A stretch of DNA of 64,000 nt from Frankia sp. AgB1.9 (GCF_016786355.1 NZ_JADWYX010000047.1:1-64000); one strand, 5' to 3'. Positions 43,166 to 55,304 are shown, counted from the stretch's first letter. The notes: generated by a model not told the origin, from the letters alone. A program made the numbers and translations.

Positions 43166-44320
43166 GTGAGCGAGATCCGATCCTTGCTGGCCCGGGCTGC
43201 CGATGGTGGCCGGATCACCCCCGACGAGGCGTTGCTGCTCTACACGCAGGCGCCGCTGCACGAGCTCGGGCAGGCCGCGGACGCCGTGCGTCGACGTCGT
43301 TTCCCGGACGGCATCGCGACCTACATCATCGATCGAAACATCAACTACACCAACGTCTGCGTGACCGCGTGCAAGTTCTGCGCGTTCTACCGGGCGCCGA
43401 AGCACGAAGAGGGCTGGGTCCGCGACGTCGCCGACATCGTCGTCAAGTGCGGCGAGGCGGTCGATCTCGGCGCCACCCAGATCATGCTGCAGGGCGGGCA
43501 CCACCCCGAGTTCGGCATCGAGTGGTACGAGAACGCCTTCTCCTCGATCAAGGCGGCCTACCCGCAGCTGGCGCTGCACTCGCTGGGAGCGAGCGAGGTC
43601 GTGCACATCGGGCGCACCTCGGGACTGAGCCACGAGCAGGTCATCGTCCGGCTGCGGGACGCCGGGCTGGACAGCTTCGCCGGCGCCGGCGCCGAGATCC
43701 TCACCGAGCGGCCGCGGGCAGCGATCGCGCCGCTCAAGGAGCCGGGCCACGTCTGGCTCTCGGTGATGGAGACCGCGCACGGCCTGGGCCTCGAGTCGAC
43801 GGCGACCTTCATGATGGGCACCGGTGAGACGAACGCCGAGCGGATCGAGCACATGCGGATGATCCGCGACGTGCAGGACCGTACTGGCGGCTTCCGGTCG
43901 TTCATCCCGTGGACCTACCAGCCGGAGAACAACCACCTGAAGGGCCGCACCCAGGCGACGCTCTTCGAGTATCTGCGCCTGGTCGCCGTCGCCCGGCTGT
44001 TCTTCGACAACGTCGCCCATCTACAGGGCTCGTGGCTGACGACCGGCAAGGAGGTCGGCCAGCTCACCCTGCACATGGGAGCCGACGACCTCGGCTCGGT
44101 GATGCTGGAGGAGAACGTCGTCTCCTCGGCCGGCGCCAGGCACCGGACCAACCGGACCGAACTGATCCACCTGATCCGCTCGGCCGACCGAATCCCGGCC
44201 CAGCGCGACACCCTCTACAACCACCTCGTCGTCCACCGTGACCCGGCCGACGACCCGGTGGACGAGCGGGTCGCCTCGCACTACTCGTCCACCGCGCTCC
44301 CGCTCGTCCAGGCGAGCTGA
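43166..44320 (+). CDS. mqnC: Cyclic dehypoxanthinyl futalosine synthase
   Basis: A radical SAM enzyme that cyclises dehypoxanthinyl futalosine, a later step of the futalosine menaquinone pathway. The 384-residue protein has the CxxxCxxC site at Cys65, Cys69 and Cys72 (CVTACKFC), [17 protein letters not shown] and [15 protein letters not shown], features that separate MqnC from MqnE. GTG start. The other mqn genes lie 12 kb upstream; here mqnC is followed by the methyltransferase that ends the pathway. Confidence 0.95.
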   Translation: MSEIRSLLARAADGGRITPDEALLLYTQAPLHELGQAADAVRRRRFPDGIATYIIDRNINYTNVCVTACKFCAFYRAPKHEEGWVRDVADIVVKCGEAVDLGATQIMLQGGHHPEFGIEWYENAFSSIKAAYPQLALHSLGASEVVHIGRTSGLSHEQVIVRLRDAGLDSFAGAGAEILTERPRAAIAPLKEPGHVWLSVMETAHGLGLESTATFMMGTGETNAERIEHMRMIRDVQDRTGGFRSFIPWTYQPENNHLKGRTQATLFEYLRLVAVARLFFDNVAHLQGSWLTTGKEVGQLTLHMGADDLGSVMLEENVVSSAGARHRTNRTELIHLIRSADRIPAQRDTLYNHLVVHRDPADDPVDERVASHYSSTALPLVQAS

Positions 44321-44358
44321 ATGCGCCTGGACCGCGCCGTGGCCCAGGAGCCACGGCG

Positions 44359-45225
44359 GTGACGGCCATGGGCAAGCCCGACGTGGCGCGTACCCCCGAG
44401 CCCGACGAGGCCCCCGGCTCAGCCGTAGGGCCCAAGCCCGACGAAGCCCCAGGGCCGGCCGTAGGGCCCGATCCCGTCGTCGTCGAGCCTGGCCGGGGCG
44501 TCCAGCCCGGCCGGGGAGGGCGGGCCGGACTGGACAAACGTCCGGACCAGGTCGCCGCGATGTTCGACCAGGTGGCGCGCCGGTACGACATCACCAACGC
44601 GGTCCTGTCGGCCGGGATGGACCGCGGCTGGCGCAAGGCGACCGCGCGCGAGCTGCGGCTCGCCGAGGGCCAGCGGGTGCTCGACCTGGCCGCCGGTACC
44701 GCCACGTCGTCACGGGCGTTCGCCGCCGCCGGCACCGAGGTGCTCGCCTGCGACTTCTCCGTCGGCATGCTGCGCGCGGGCCAGGCGCGGCTGGCCCGGC
44801 GGCCACCGGTCGCCGGCTCGGTGCGGCTGGTCGCCGGGGACGGGCTGCGACTGCCGTTCCCGGACGCGGCCTTCGACCGGGTGACGATCTCCTTCGGACT
44901 GCGCAACGTCGCGGACGTGCCGGCCTGCCTGGCCGAGCTGCGGCGGGTGACCCGGCCGGGCGGGCGGCTGGTCGTCTGCGAGTTCAGCCAGCCGACCTGG
45001 GGCCCGATGCGCCGGGTGTACCTGGAGTACCTGATGCGCGCGTTGCCCGCGGTCGCCCGCGCGGTCTCCAGCAGCGCCGACTCCTACGTCTACCTGGCCG
45101 AGTCGATCAGAGCCTGGCCCGCGCAGCCCGACCTCGCCGGGCTCCTCACGGCGGCCGGCTGGACCAACGTCGGCTGGCGGAACCTGACAGGCGGCATCGT
45201 CGCCCTGCACCACGGCGACCGCTAA
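44359..45225 (+). CDS. menG: Demethylmenaquinone methyltransferase (UbiE/MenG)
   Basis: Methylates demethylmenaquinone to menaquinone with SAM. In the 288-residue protein [20 protein letters not shown] and [10 protein letters not shown] open the family domain; [12 protein letters not shown] is the SAM motif and [14 protein letters not shown] is the UbiE signature. A 60-residue N-terminal extension contains two copies of a PDEAPG(S/P)AVGP unit. AGGAG eight bases before the GTG fixes the start. Follows mqnC by 38 bases and should be co-transcribed with it. Confidence 0.94.
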   Translation: MTAMGKPDVARTPEPDEAPGSAVGPKPDEAPGPAVGPDPVVVEPGRGVQPGRGGRAGLDKRPDQVAAMFDQVARRYDITNAVLSAGMDRGWRKATARELRLAEGQRVLDLAAGTATSSRAFAAAGTEVLACDFSVGMLRAGQARLARRPPVAGSVRLVAGDGLRLPFPDAAFDRVTISFGLRNVADVPACLAELRRVTRPGGRLVVCEFSQPTWGPMRRVYLEYLMRALPAVARAVSSSADSYVYLAESIRAWPAQPDLAGLLTAAGWTNVGWRNLTGGIVALHHGDR

Positions 45226-45267
45226 CCCGTATCGCCTGGATCTGGGCAGGTCTGTCGCGCACCACCC

Positions 45268-45346
45268 GGTGATCGCCGTTTCGGCCCTCGCATGGTCGTG
45301 ATCCGACCTGGATGGCGACCACCAGAAGGCCGAAACGGTGATCAAG
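45268..45346. repeat. 79-bp intergenic inverted-repeat element, copy 3
   Basis: Begins GGTGATCGCCGTTTCGGCCC and ends CGAAACGGTGATCAAG. Left and right ends pair imperfectly as in the other copies, and length is again exactly 79. It lies 42 bases after menG, between co-directional genes. GCCCGAT/ATCGGGC (45372-45378, 45397-45403) forms a further small inverted repeat just downstream. Confidence 0.8.
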
Positions 45347-45537
45347 GCGCATAGGTGGTGGCCCGCCATCTGCCCGATTTGGCGTCCCGGCCGTCGATCG
45401 GGCCTCATCGTGCGACGTAGGTGGCAGCGCCGCGACCCTTCGTGGTCGTCCGAACAGCGAGGTCGGCCAGTCTGGGAGCGGAAGCATCCTGGTTGATGCC
45501 AATGGCGGTGTGAGCGCCTACACTCGGCCGTGGCAGG

Positions 45538-45563
45538 ACGCTCGTGAAGAAATTCACGAGCGT
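45538..45563. promoter_or_regulatory. Perfect 26-bp palindrome resembling a Rex operator
   Basis: ACGCTCGTGAA and TTCACGAGCGT are exact complements around GAAA. Its core TCGTGAAGAAATTCACGA has the GTGAAN4TTCAC pattern of Rex sites and matches the rex promoter site in both GTGAA/TTCAC half-sites. A TACACT at 45519-45524 may be the -10, placing the palindrome just after the transcription start as a possible roadblock. It lies about 145 bases before the start codon of the reductase gene. Confidence 0.68.
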
Positions 45564-45708
45564 GGTGAGGAACACGCGGGCAACGACCGGCGAACGGCCG
45601 GGGTTCCCGCCGGTCCGCCCCGGAGGATCCGCGAAGGACGTGCGGAGCTCAGGGAGGCGGATCGGTGTGGGACCTGGTGGGGAGTCGGTTGTCGGTGGGG
45701 AGCATCGG

Positions 45709-47010
45709 GTGACTGGGACCACGGTGACGTCGGGCGGCGCGACAGGCGCCGATGCCGACGTGATCGTCGTTGGTGCCGGCCCGGCTGGCTCCGCCGCCGC
45801 GTACCACCTGGCGAACGCGGGCCTGGACGTGTTGCTGCTGGAGAAGGCGACCTTCCCGCGGGACAAGGTCTGCGGCGACGGCCTGACGCCGCGAGCGGTG
45901 GCAGCCCTGGTCAAGATGGGGATCGAGACCGGCGAGGAGGCCGGCTGGGCCCGCAACAAGGGCCTGCGGATCGTCGGTGGCGGCCTGCGCCTGGAGCTGC
46001 CCTGGCCGGAGCTGGCGAGCTTCCCGGACTACGGCCTCGTCCGCCCGCGCGCGGACTTCGACGAGCTGCTCGCCCGGGCGGCCGAGAAGGCCGGTGCCCG
46101 GCTGCGCGAGGACACCACGGTGTCCGGCCCGGTGCGGGATGACCGGACCGGGCGCGTCGTCGGCGTGACGGCCCGTTCCGGGGACGACAAGGAGCCGGTG
46201 ACCTACCGCGCCCCGGTCGTCGTGGCCGCCGACGGGAACAGCGCTCGCCTCGCCCTCTCGATGGACATCCGGCGGCGCGACGACCGGCCGCTCGGGGTCG
46301 CGGTCCGCCGCTACTACCGCAGCCCGCGCACCCATGACGACTACCTCGAGTCGCACCTGGAGCTCTGGGAGGGCAAGCCGAACGCCAGCCGGCTGCTGCC
46401 CGGCTACGGCTGGATCTTCGGAATGGGCGACGGCACCAGCAACGTCGGTCTCGGCATCCTGAACACCACCCCGGCCTTCGGGAACACCGACTACCGGGAC
46501 CTGCTGCGCCGCTGGCTGTCCGCGCTGCCCGCCGAATGGGGCTACACCGAGGACAACGCCACCGGGCCGGTGCGCGGCAGCGCACTGCCGATGGGCTTCA
46601 ACCGCACCCCGCACTACTCCGACGGTGTGCTGCTTGTCGGCGACGCCGCCGGCATGGTCAACCCGTTCAACGGCGAGGGCATCGCCTACGCGATGGAGTC
46701 CGGCGAGCTCGCGGCCGAGGTGGTCGCGCAGGCGCTGGCCCGGCCGGCGGACGCGGGGCGGGAGAAGGCGCTACTCCAGTACCCGGAGGCGGTGCGGGCC
46801 CGCTACGGCGGCTATTACACGCTCGGACGCGTCTTCGTGAACCTCATCGGCAACCCGACCGTGATGCGGCTGGCCACGAAGTACGGCCTCCCGCACCCGG
46901 TTCTCATGAGGTTCATGTTGAAGATCATGGCGAACCTGACTGACCCGCGGGGAGGTGATGCGCACGACCGGGTGATCAACGCGCTGTGCCGGCTCGCCCC
47001 GAGCGCCTAG
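45709..47010 (+). CDS. Geranylgeranyl reductase family flavoprotein
   Basis: A 433-residue FAD enzyme of the geranylgeranyl reductase family: VIVVGAGPAGSAAAYHLANA binds FAD, KVCGDGLTPRAVAAL is the family-specific loop, and LLVGDAAGMVNPFNGEGIAYAME is the second FAD motif. Relatives saturate isoprenoid double bonds; in actinomycetes members reduce menaquinone side chains (MenJ-like), which suits this position between menG and complex I. GTG chosen for GGGGAG six bases upstream; an earlier GTG at 45544 lies inside the palindrome and has no ribosome site. Confidence 0.9.
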   Translation: MTGTTVTSGGATGADADVIVVGAGPAGSAAAYHLANAGLDVLLLEKATFPRDKVCGDGLTPRAVAALVKMGIETGEEAGWARNKGLRIVGGGLRLELPWPELASFPDYGLVRPRADFDELLARAAEKAGARLREDTTVSGPVRDDRTGRVVGVTARSGDDKEPVTYRAPVVVAADGNSARLALSMDIRRRDDRPLGVAVRRYYRSPRTHDDYLESHLELWEGKPNASRLLPGYGWIFGMGDGTSNVGLGILNTTPAFGNTDYRDLLRRWLSALPAEWGYTEDNATGPVRGSALPMGFNRTPHYSDGVLLVGDAAGMVNPFNGEGIAYAMESGELAAEVVAQALARPADAGREKALLQYPEAVRARYGGYYTLGRVFVNLIGNPTVMRLATKYGLPHPVLMRFMLKIMANLTDPRGGDAHDRVINALCRLAPSA

Positions 47011-47328
47011 CTACGACGGCGCCTGCGCCGCGGCCGGCCCAGCCCGAGCCAGCGATACGCGCAAGCCTCGCCCGGCGGTCTGGGGGATGTCGTGCAGGGA
47101 AACCGCGGCGGTGATCCGAACAACGTGGGTCAAAAGGTCCGTCCGTACTGGTCCTATTGCGCGCCGAAGGCAACACGACCGCGCTGGTGCGCAATTGTGT
47201 GACCATGCCCGTTCTTGCGAGCGGAAACCTGGACCGAGTAGGACCGTCCGGCCAGGGCGGCGTATAAGGGAACAGAACCGAACCGGCGCACCGCCGGCCA
47301 AAATTATCTCCGGAGAGAGGAGTTCGGC
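47011..47328 (+). promoter_or_regulatory. Structured upstream region of the nuo operon
   Basis: A 318-base non-coding stretch before nuoA. ATTGCGC/GCGCAAT (47156-47162, 47189-47195) is a perfect 7-bp inverted repeat; GGTCCGTCCGTACTGGTCC (47136-47154) and GGACCGAGTAGGACCGTCC (47231-47249) are imperfectly complementary and would enclose it. TATAAG at 47263 may be a -10 element, though no good -35 is seen. GAGAGGAG before nuoA is a strong ribosome site. No Rex-like site was found. Confidence 0.45.
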
Positions 47329-47691
47329 ATGCTCTCCAACTACGTGCCGATCCTCGTCCTGATCGCGATCGCCACAGCGTTCGCGGGCGGGTCGATCGTG
47401 ATCAGCATGCTGGTAGGGCCGAAGCGGTTCAACCGGGCAAAGCTCGACGCCTATGAGTGCGGCATCGAGCCGGAGCCCCAGGCTGCCGGGCCCCGCCGCT
47501 TCCCGGTGAAGTTCTACCTCATCGCGATGCTCTTCATCGTCTTCGACATCGAGATCATCTTCCTGTACCCGTGGGCGGTCGCCTTCGGCGGGCTTGGCGT
47601 GTTCGGCCTCGTCGAGATGGTGCTGTTCGTGGCTACGGTGTTCGTCGCCTATGCCTACGTCTGGCGGCGGGGAGGCCTGGAATGGGACTAG
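47329..47691 (+). CDS. nuoA: NADH-quinone oxidoreductase subunit A
   Basis: A 120-residue membrane subunit of complex I with three helices. The [12 protein letters not shown] loop and [22 protein letters not shown] are characteristic, including the acidic residues in helix 2 near the quinone site. First gene of the complete operon nuoA-N; a strong ribosome site (GAGAGGAG) precedes its ATG. It overlaps nuoB by ten bases. Confidence 0.97.
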   Translation: MLSNYVPILVLIAIATAFAGGSIVISMLVGPKRFNRAKLDAYECGIEPEPQAAGPRRFPVKFYLIAMLFIVFDIEIIFLYPWAVAFGGLGVFGLVEMVLFVATVFVAYAYVWRRGGLEWD

Positions 47692-48512
47692 AAGAGAAGC
47701 TGCCCAGCGGCGTGCTTCTCGCCAGTGTCGAGAAGCTGGCCGGAATGGGCCGCAAGTCATCGCTGTGGCCGGTGACGTTCGGCCTGGCCTGTTGCGCCAT
47801 CGAGATGATGGGCACCGGCGCCGCGCGCTATGACCTGGCTCGGTTCGGCATGGAGGTCTTCCGCGCGAGCCCCCGCCAGGCCGACCTGATGATCGTGGCC
47901 GGCCGGGTCAGCCAGAAGATGGCCCCGGTGCTGCGCCAGATCTACGACCAGATGCCCGAGCCCAAGTGGGTGCTCGCGATGGGCGTCTGCGCCAGCTCCG
48001 GCGGCATGTTCAACAACTACGCGATCGTCCAGGGCGTCGACCACATCGTCCCGGTCGACATGTATCTCCCCGGCTGCCCGCCGCGGCCCGAGATGCTGAT
48101 GGACGCGATCATGAAGATCCACCGGAAGATCCAGACCGGCCCGGTCGACGGCAAGCTGGACCGCACCGAGATCGGCAACTCGCCGTACCCGAAGCCGATC
48201 GAGGTCGCGACCGCCCAGTCCGCGCTGCCCGAGGGCAGCCTCGACACCCGGACGCTGTCGGTGAACGACCGCAAGCGGTTCCGGATGCCCGCGGGCGCCC
48301 CGCTGCCGGCCGGCCGCGGCGCCGTCGAGCCGGAGCTGAACGACCGCAGGCCCGCCGCCGTCGCGCCGCCGTCGGTGTTCGGCCGCCGCAAGCTGCTCCC
48401 GGTCGTCGGCCAGCCCAACGCGGAGGCGTTCGACGCGGAGCTGTTCGACGCCGAGCCGACGGACGACGTCCACGGCCGCGGCACCGGACCGACGACCGAG
48501 GACCTGGGCTGA
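47682..48512 (+). CDS. nuoB: NADH-quinone oxidoreductase subunit B
   Basis: Carries iron-sulfur cluster N2, which passes electrons to menaquinone. Ligands are all present: Cys37 and Cys38 ([10 protein letters not shown]), Cys103 ([10 protein letters not shown]) and Cys132 (PGCPPRPE). The core ends near residue 180; the following 95 residues are a variable tail rich in Arg, Pro and Asp, so the protein (276 residues) is clearly longer than the usual 160-200. The start lies ten bases inside nuoA. Confidence 0.97.
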   Translation: MGLEEKLPSGVLLASVEKLAGMGRKSSLWPVTFGLACCAIEMMGTGAARYDLARFGMEVFRASPRQADLMIVAGRVSQKMAPVLRQIYDQMPEPKWVLAMGVCASSGGMFNNYAIVQGVDHIVPVDMYLPGCPPRPEMLMDAIMKIHRKIQTGPVDGKLDRTEIGNSPYPKPIEVATAQSALPEGSLDTRTLSVNDRKRFRMPAGAPLPAGRGAVEPELNDRRPAAVAPPSVFGRRKLLPVVGQPNAEAFDAELFDAEPTDDVHGRGTGPTTEDLG

Positions 48513-49201
48513 TGAGTGACCTGGAACAGGGCGGTGGCGCCGGCCTCAACGGCCGCGCGGGCGCCCGGCACGACGCCTTCGGCGCGAAGGGGAGCGGGGA
48601 CACGTCCGGCTTCGGCGGGCTGGTCGCCCCGGCTCGGGTGCTCTCGTCCAGCGAGCGCCCGTTCGGCGACGAGCACGCCGACGCGATCTACGACGCGCTG
48701 GAGCGGGCCTTCGCCGGGCTGGACGAGGCCATCGAGCTGGTGGTCGTCGACCGCGGCGAGCTGACGCTCCACGTCCGTCGCGAGCGGCTGCTCGACGTCG
48801 CCCGCACCCTGCGCGACGATCCGGCGCTGCGTTTCGAGCTGCTCTCGTCGCTCTCCGGTGCCGACTACCCGGACGACCCGAGCGGCCGGCGGCTGCACTC
48901 CGTCGTCCACCTGCTGTCGCTGACCCACCGGCGCCGGATCCGCGTCGAGGTGTCGGTGTCGGTCGAGGATCCGGTGATGCCGAGCCTGACGCCGCTCTGG
49001 CCGACCGCCGACTGGCACGAGCGGGAGACGTACGACTTCTTCGGGATCGTCTACGAGGGCCACCACGCGCTGACGCGGATCATGATGCCGGACGACTGGC
49101 TCGGTCACCCGCAGCGCAAGGACTACCCGCTCGGCGGCATCCCGGTCGACTACAAGGGCGCCCAGGTGCCGCCGCCCGAGAAGCGCCGGAGCTACTCGTG
49201 A
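48512..49201 (+). CDS. nuoC: NADH-quinone oxidoreductase subunit C
   Basis: A 229-residue peripheral-arm subunit. The first 50 residues are a variable Gly/Ala-rich extension; the conserved domain carries [43 protein letters not shown] and [21 protein letters not shown]. The ATG overlaps the nuoB stop. It overlaps the GTG of nuoD by four bases at its end. Confidence 0.97.
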   Translation: MSDLEQGGGAGLNGRAGARHDAFGAKGSGDTSGFGGLVAPARVLSSSERPFGDEHADAIYDALERAFAGLDEAIELVVVDRGELTLHVRRERLLDVARTLRDDPALRFELLSSLSGADYPDDPSGRRLHSVVHLLSLTHRRRIRVEVSVSVEDPVMPSLTPLWPTADWHERETYDFFGIVYEGHHALTRIMMPDDWLGHPQRKDYPLGGIPVDYKGAQVPPPEKRRSYS

Positions 49202-50541
49202 GTACTGAAACGCACGCCCCATACGAGGCCGGCTTCACGGAGGCGGGCGCGAACCGCGTCTACACCGTCACCGGTGGGGACTGGGAGCAGGTCCTCGGCG
49301 CCGGCGAAGAGGCCGCCGAGACGATCGTCGTCAACATGGGTCCGCAGCACCCGTCGACGCACGGCGTGCTGCGCCTCGTGCTCGACATCGAGGGCGAGAC
49401 GGTCCGGCAGACCCGGCTGGTCATCGGCTACCTGCACACCGGCATCGAGAAGAGCTGCGAGTACCGCACCTGGACCCAGGCGGTCACCTTCCTGACCCGG
49501 GCGGACTACCTCTCGCCGCTGTTCACCGAGACGGCCTACTGCCTGTCGGTGGAGAGGCTGCTCGGCATCACCGACCAGGTTCCCGAGCGGGCGACCGTCA
49601 TCCGGGTCCTGGTGATGGAGCTGCAGCGGATCTCCTCGCATCTGGTCGGCCTCGCCACCTCGGGCATGGAGCTCGGCGCCACCACAGCGATGATCGTCGG
49701 CTTCCGTGAGCGCGAGAAGATCCTCGACCTGCTCGAGATGATCACGGGCCTGCGGATGAACCACGCGTACGTCCGCCCCGGTGGCCTCGCCCAGGACCTG
49801 CCGGACGGCGCCGAGAAGGCGATCCGGGTGTTCCTCAAGGACATGCCCGGCCGGATCAAGGAGTACCACCGGCTGCTGACCGGTCAGCCGATCTGGCGCA
49901 ACCGGATGATCGACGTCAACTATCTGGACGCGTCAGCCTGCCTCGCGCTGGGCGTCACCGGGCCGCTGCTGCGGGCCGCCGGCCTGCCGTGGGACCTGCG
50001 CAAGACGATGCCCTACTGCGGCTACGAGAACTACGAGTTCGACGTGCCGACGGCCACCGAGGCCGACTCCTTCGCCCGCTACCTGGTGCGGCTGGAGGAG
50101 ATGACCGAGTCCCTGAAGATCATCGAGCAGTGCCTGGACAAGCTGTCGAGACTCGGCCCCGGCCCGGTCATGGTCGCGGACAAGAAGATCGCCTGGCCGG
50201 CGCAGCTGTCCATCGGCTCCGATGGCATGGGTAACTCGCTCGACCACATCCGGAAGATCATGGGTACCTCGATGGAGGCCCTGATCCACCACTTCAAGCT
50301 GGTCACCGAGGGCTTCCGGGTACCGCCCGGCCAGGTCTACACGGCGATCGAGGGCCCGCGCGGCGAGCTGGGCGTCCACGTCGTCAGCGACGGCGGGACC
50401 AGGCCCTACCGCGTCCACGTGCGTGACCCAAGCTTCGTCAACCTGCAGGCGGTGCCCGCGATGACCGAGGGCGGGCAGGTCGGCGACGTGATCGTCGCGG
50501 TCGCCTCGGTCGACCCGGTGCTCGGGGGAGTTGATCGTTGA
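49198..50541 (+). CDS. nuoD: NADH-quinone oxidoreductase subunit D
   Basis: The 49-kDa subunit, which forms the quinone pocket with NuoB. In the 447-residue protein [20 protein letters not shown] carries the conserved quinone-site histidine, [16 protein letters not shown] and [13 protein letters not shown] follow, and [14 protein letters not shown] lies near the end. The GTG start overlaps nuoC; its stop overlaps the nuoE start. No hydrogenase nickel cysteines are present, as expected for NuoD. Confidence 0.97.
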   Translation: MSTETHAPYEAGFTEAGANRVYTVTGGDWEQVLGAGEEAAETIVVNMGPQHPSTHGVLRLVLDIEGETVRQTRLVIGYLHTGIEKSCEYRTWTQAVTFLTRADYLSPLFTETAYCLSVERLLGITDQVPERATVIRVLVMELQRISSHLVGLATSGMELGATTAMIVGFREREKILDLLEMITGLRMNHAYVRPGGLAQDLPDGAEKAIRVFLKDMPGRIKEYHRLLTGQPIWRNRMIDVNYLDASACLALGVTGPLLRAAGLPWDLRKTMPYCGYENYEFDVPTATEADSFARYLVRLEEMTESLKIIEQCLDKLSRLGPGPVMVADKKIAWPAQLSIGSDGMGNSLDHIRKIMGTSMEALIHHFKLVTEGFRVPPGQVYTAIEGPRGELGVHVVSDGGTRPYRVHVRDPSFVNLQAVPAMTEGGQVGDVIVAVASVDPVLGGVDR

Positions 50542-51419
50542 TGCCGACGACATCTGGGGCCAGGAGCGGGCCCGGCACATCTGAGACCAAGAACGGGCTG
50601 TCCCCGTCCGAGGTTCCGACGGTTCCCGACGCCGTGACCGGGCCCACCCCGGCTGGGGTGGGGACCGGAGTCGGGCCGTTCAGCGCCGCGACGGTGGCCG
50701 CCGCGGCGGAGGTCATCGCCCGGTACCCGCTCGGGCGGCAGCGTTCGGCCCTGTTGCCGCTGCTGCACCTGGTGCAGGCCGAGGAAGGCTGCGTCACCGC
50801 GGAGGGCGTCGACTTCTGCGCCAAGCAGCTCGGCCTCACCGCGGCCGAGGTCCACGCGGTCGCGAGCTTCTACACGATGTACAAGCGCCACCCGGTCGGG
50901 GACTGGCTGGTCTCGGTCTGCACGAACCTGTCCTGCTCCCTGGTGGGCGGCCAGGACGTCTATGACCGGCTGTCGAAGAAGCTCGGCGTCGGCCACGACC
51001 AGACCACCGCCGACGGCGCGATCACGCTGGAGCACGCCGAGTGCCTGGCGGCCTGCGACTACGCCCCGGTCATGACCGTCAACTACGAGTTCTATGACGG
51101 CGTCGACACGGCGGCGGCCGAGGGCATCGTCGAGGCGCTGGCGCGCGGCGAGCGGCCCACGTCCACCCGGGGCGGCCCGCTGTGCACCTTCAAAGAGGTC
51201 TCCTACCAGCTCGCCGGGTTCGAGGACCCGCGGCCCGAGGGCGTCGCCGGGGCCGGGTTCCTTGAGCCGTCGGTCGTCGGGCTGACGATCGCAGAGCAGG
51301 CCGGCTGGCAGGGCGAGATCGCCGGGACGCAGCCGGCCGACACCACGACGCCGGCCGCTCCTCCTGCCGACACGACCACGCCGGCCGCACCTGCCGATAA
51401 AACGACAAAGGGGGCGTGA
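50541..51419 (+). CDS. nuoE: NADH-quinone oxidoreductase subunit E
   Basis: A thioredoxin-like [2Fe-2S] subunit of the NADH dehydrogenase module. The cluster ligands are in VCTNLSCSLVGG and AECLAACDYAPV. Domain about residues 50-210; the N-terminal 45 residues and the last 80 are variable, the latter with repeated PADTTTPAAP units, giving 292 residues against the typical 160-250. The ATG overlaps the nuoD stop; a TTG one codon earlier is possible. Confidence 0.96.
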   Translation: MPTTSGARSGPGTSETKNGLSPSEVPTVPDAVTGPTPAGVGTGVGPFSAATVAAAAEVIARYPLGRQRSALLPLLHLVQAEEGCVTAEGVDFCAKQLGLTAAEVHAVASFYTMYKRHPVGDWLVSVCTNLSCSLVGGQDVYDRLSKKLGVGHDQTTADGAITLEHAECLAACDYAPVMTVNYEFYDGVDTAAAEGIVEALARGERPTSTRGGPLCTFKEVSYQLAGFEDPRPEGVAGAGFLEPSVVGLTIAEQAGWQGEIAGTQPADTTTPAAPPADTTTPAAPADKTTKGA

Positions 51420-51421
51420 CG

Positions 51422-52731
<1,310 letters not shown>

Positions 52732-52732
<1 letters not shown>

Positions 52733-52779
52733 TGGCAACTGCTGATCTGGGAGCGTCAACACTCATGGGAGCGGCCTGA
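52732..52779 (+). CDS. 15-codon mini-ORF between nuoF and nuoG
   Basis: [15 protein letters not shown] and a stop fill the gap between nuoF and nuoG. The ATG overlaps the nuoF stop (TGATG) and the stop ends two bases before the nuoG ATG. It may only serve to carry ribosomes from nuoF to nuoG, or it may be chance. No ribosome site of its own beyond coupling. Confidence 0.35.
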
Positions 52780-52781
52780 AC

Positions 52782-55304
52782 ATGACTGTCGCTACTGACG
52801 CGCCGGCGGGCGCGGGCGCGGCGCCCCCGCCGCCGCCCGACCACGTCACGCTGACCATCGACGGCCTGCCCGTCAGCGTCCCCAAGGGCACGCTGATCAT
52901 CCGGGCGGCCGAGCTGCTGGGCATCGAGGTCCCGCGGTTCTGCGACCACCCGCTGCTCGACCCGGTCGGCGCCTGCCGGCAATGCATCGTCGAGGTGGAG
53001 GGGCAGCGCAAGCCGGTCGCCTCCTGCACGACGACGGTGGCCGCGGACATGGTCGTCAGGACGCAGCTCACCTCGCCGGTCGCCAGCAAGGCGCAGGCCG
53101 GGACGATGGAGTTCCTGCTCCTCAACCATCCGCTGGACTGCCCGGTCTGCGACAAGGGCGGCGAGTGCCCCCTGCAGAACCAGGCGATGGCCAACGGCGG
53201 CTCCGAGTCCCGGTTCCAGGAGGAGAAGCGGACCTACCCGAAGCCGCTGGCCATCTCCTCGGAGATCCTGCTCGACCGGGAGCGCTGCGTGCTGTGCGCG
53301 CGTTGCACCCGGTTCTCCGAGCAGATCGCCGGTGACCCGTTCATCGAGCTGTTCGAGCGCGGCGCGGCCGAGCAGGTCGGCGTCGCGAGCGACGAGCCGT
53401 TCTCGTCCTACTTCTCCGGCAACACCGTGCAGATCTGCCCGGTGGGCGCGCTCACCTCCGCCGCCTACCGGTTCCGGTCCCGCCCGTTCGACCTGGTGTC
53501 GACGCCGACGGCCTGCGAGCACTGCGCCTCGGGCTGCTCGTTGCGCACCGACCACCGGCGCGGCACCGTGATGCGCCGGCTCGCCGGCGACGACGGGGCG
53601 GTGAACGAGGAGTGGAGCTGCGACAAGGGCCGGTTCGCGTTCACCTACGCGCGACAGGCCGACCGGCTCACCAGCCCGCTCATCCGGGATGACGCGACCG
53701 GCCAGCTCGTGGAGACGAGCTGGAGCGAGGCCCTCGCCTACGCGGCCCAGGGCCTCGCCGAGACCCGGGACCGCTACGGCGTCGGGGTGCTGGCCGGTGG
53801 CCGGCTGTCCCGCGAGGATGCCTACGCCTACGCGAAGTTCGCCCGGCTCGCCCTGCGCACCAACGACATCGACTTCCGCGCCCGGCCGCATTCGGCCGAG
53901 GAGGAGGCGTTCCTCGGGAACGCGGTCGCCGGCACCGGCATCGGCGTCACCTACGCCGACCTGGACGCCGCGCCGACCGTCGTGCTCGTCGCCTTCGAGC
54001 CGGAGGAGGAGTCGCCGATCGTCTTCCTGCGGCTGCGCAAGGCAGTCCGCAAGCACGCCACCGCCGTCTACTCCGTCGGGCCGGTCGCGACCCGGGCGCT
54101 CGGCAAGCTCGCCGGCACCCTGCTGCCGGCCGTGCCCGGCGCCGAGGCCGACCTGCTGACCAGCCTCGGCGGTGGGCGTCCCGGCCCGGCCGGCGAGCTG
54201 GCCGGCACGGTCGCCGAGGCGCTGCGCAAGCCCGGCGCGGTGATCCTGGTCGGCGAGCGGGCGGCAGCTTCGCCCGGCACGCTGACCGCGGCGCTGCGGC
54301 TGGCCGAGGCCACCGGCGCCGGGCTCGGCTGGGTGCCGCGCCGGGCCGGCGAGCGTGGGGCCCTCGCGGCCGGTGCGTTCCCGTCGCTGCTGCCTGGCGG
54401 CCGTCCGGTCTCCGACGCGGCCGCGCGCGCCGAGGTCGAGGCCGTCTGGGGCGCGAAGCTGCCCGGCGGGCCCGGCCGTGGCACCGCCGAGATCCTGGCC
54501 GACGCAGGCCTGGAGAACGCCGGTCTCGACGGCGTGATCGTCGCCGGGGTTGACGTCGAGGACCTGCCCGACCCGGCGGCAGCACTCGAAGCGCTCGCGA
54601 CCGTGCCGTTCCTGGTCTCCCTTGAGGTCCGCCGCTCGGCGATCTCCGAGGTGGCCGACGTCGTGCTTCCCGTCGCGCCGGTCGCGGAGAAGGCCGGCTC
54701 GTTCGTCGACTGGGAGGGCCGGCTGCGGCCGTTCCAGCGGGCGCTGGAGACCCAGGCGCTGCCCGACCTGCGCGTGCTGCACCTGCTCGCCCAGCACATG
54801 GGTGTCGACCTCGGAGTCCCGGACGTCGGCGCCGCGGCCCGCGAGCTCGCCGCGCTCGGCCGCGCCAGTGCCGGCCGGGTGCCGGCGCCGGTCGTCTCGG
54901 CGGCCACGCCCGCCGTTCCGGCGGCCGGCTCGGCGCTGCTGGCCAGCTGGCACCAGCTGATCGACGACGGCGCGCTACAGGACGGCGAGCCGTACCTGGC
55001 CGGGACCGCCCGGCCGGCGCGGGCGCTGCTGTCCGCCGCGACGGCCGCCGAGATCGGCGCGGCCGACGGCGGGCTCGTCACGGTCAGCACCGACCGGGGC
55101 GCGATCACGCTCCCGCTGGAGGTCACCGACATGCCGGACCGGGTGGTCTGGGTCCCGACCCACTCGCCCGGCTCGCATCTGAACCGGTCGCTCGCCGTCT
55201 CGGCGGGCGCCGTCGTGGCCATCGCGGCGGCCGAGGCTGAGTCGGCCGAGCCGGCTGCGTTGGCGACCACCCGCGAGACCGTCGCGGCCGGGGGTGCGGC
55301 ATGA
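52782..55304 (+). CDS. nuoG: NADH-quinone oxidoreductase subunit G
   Basis: The largest peripheral subunit, 840 residues, with a chain of iron-sulfur clusters. In order: [2Fe-2S] ligands [16 protein letters not shown], the His-Cys cluster site [28 protein letters not shown] with QICPVGAL, and the extra N7 site CEHCASGC with a later Cys in WSCDKGRF. The rest is a molybdopterin-enzyme-like domain that has lost its cofactor function. The second half is Ala-rich and less conserved. It overlaps nuoH by four bases. Confidence 0.97.
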   Translation: MTVATDAPAGAGAAPPPPPDHVTLTIDGLPVSVPKGTLIIRAAELLGIEVPRFCDHPLLDPVGACRQCIVEVEGQRKPVASCTTTVAADMVVRTQLTSPVASKAQAGTMEFLLLNHPLDCPVCDKGGECPLQNQAMANGGSESRFQEEKRTYPKPLAISSEILLDRERCVLCARCTRFSEQIAGDPFIELFERGAAEQVGVASDEPFSSYFSGNTVQICPVGALTSAAYRFRSRPFDLVSTPTACEHCASGCSLRTDHRRGTVMRRLAGDDGAVNEEWSCDKGRFAFTYARQADRLTSPLIRDDATGQLVETSWSEALAYAAQGLAETRDRYGVGVLAGGRLSREDAYAYAKFARLALRTNDIDFRARPHSAEEEAFLGNAVAGTGIGVTYADLDAAPTVVLVAFEPEEESPIVFLRLRKAVRKHATAVYSVGPVATRALGKLAGTLLPAVPGAEADLLTSLGGGRPGPAGELAGTVAEALRKPGAVILVGERAAASPGTLTAALRLAEATGAGLGWVPRRAGERGALAAGAFPSLLPGGRPVSDAAARAEVEAVWGAKLPGGPGRGTAEILADAGLENAGLDGVIVAGVDVEDLPDPAAALEALATVPFLVSLEVRRSAISEVADVVLPVAPVAEKAGSFVDWEGRLRPFQRALETQALPDLRVLHLLAQHMGVDLGVPDVGAAARELAALGRASAGRVPAPVVSAATPAVPAAGSALLASWHQLIDDGALQDGEPYLAGTARPARALLSAATAAEIGAADGGLVTVSTDRGAITLPLEVTDMPDRVVWVPTHSPGSHLNRSLAVSAGAVVAIAAAEAESAEPAALATTRETVAAGGAA

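Noticed and set aside
47189-47205. Rex half-site (TTGTGTGA) upstream of nuoA
   Set aside because: Only one half-site resembles the pattern and no TTCAC arm follows at the right distance.
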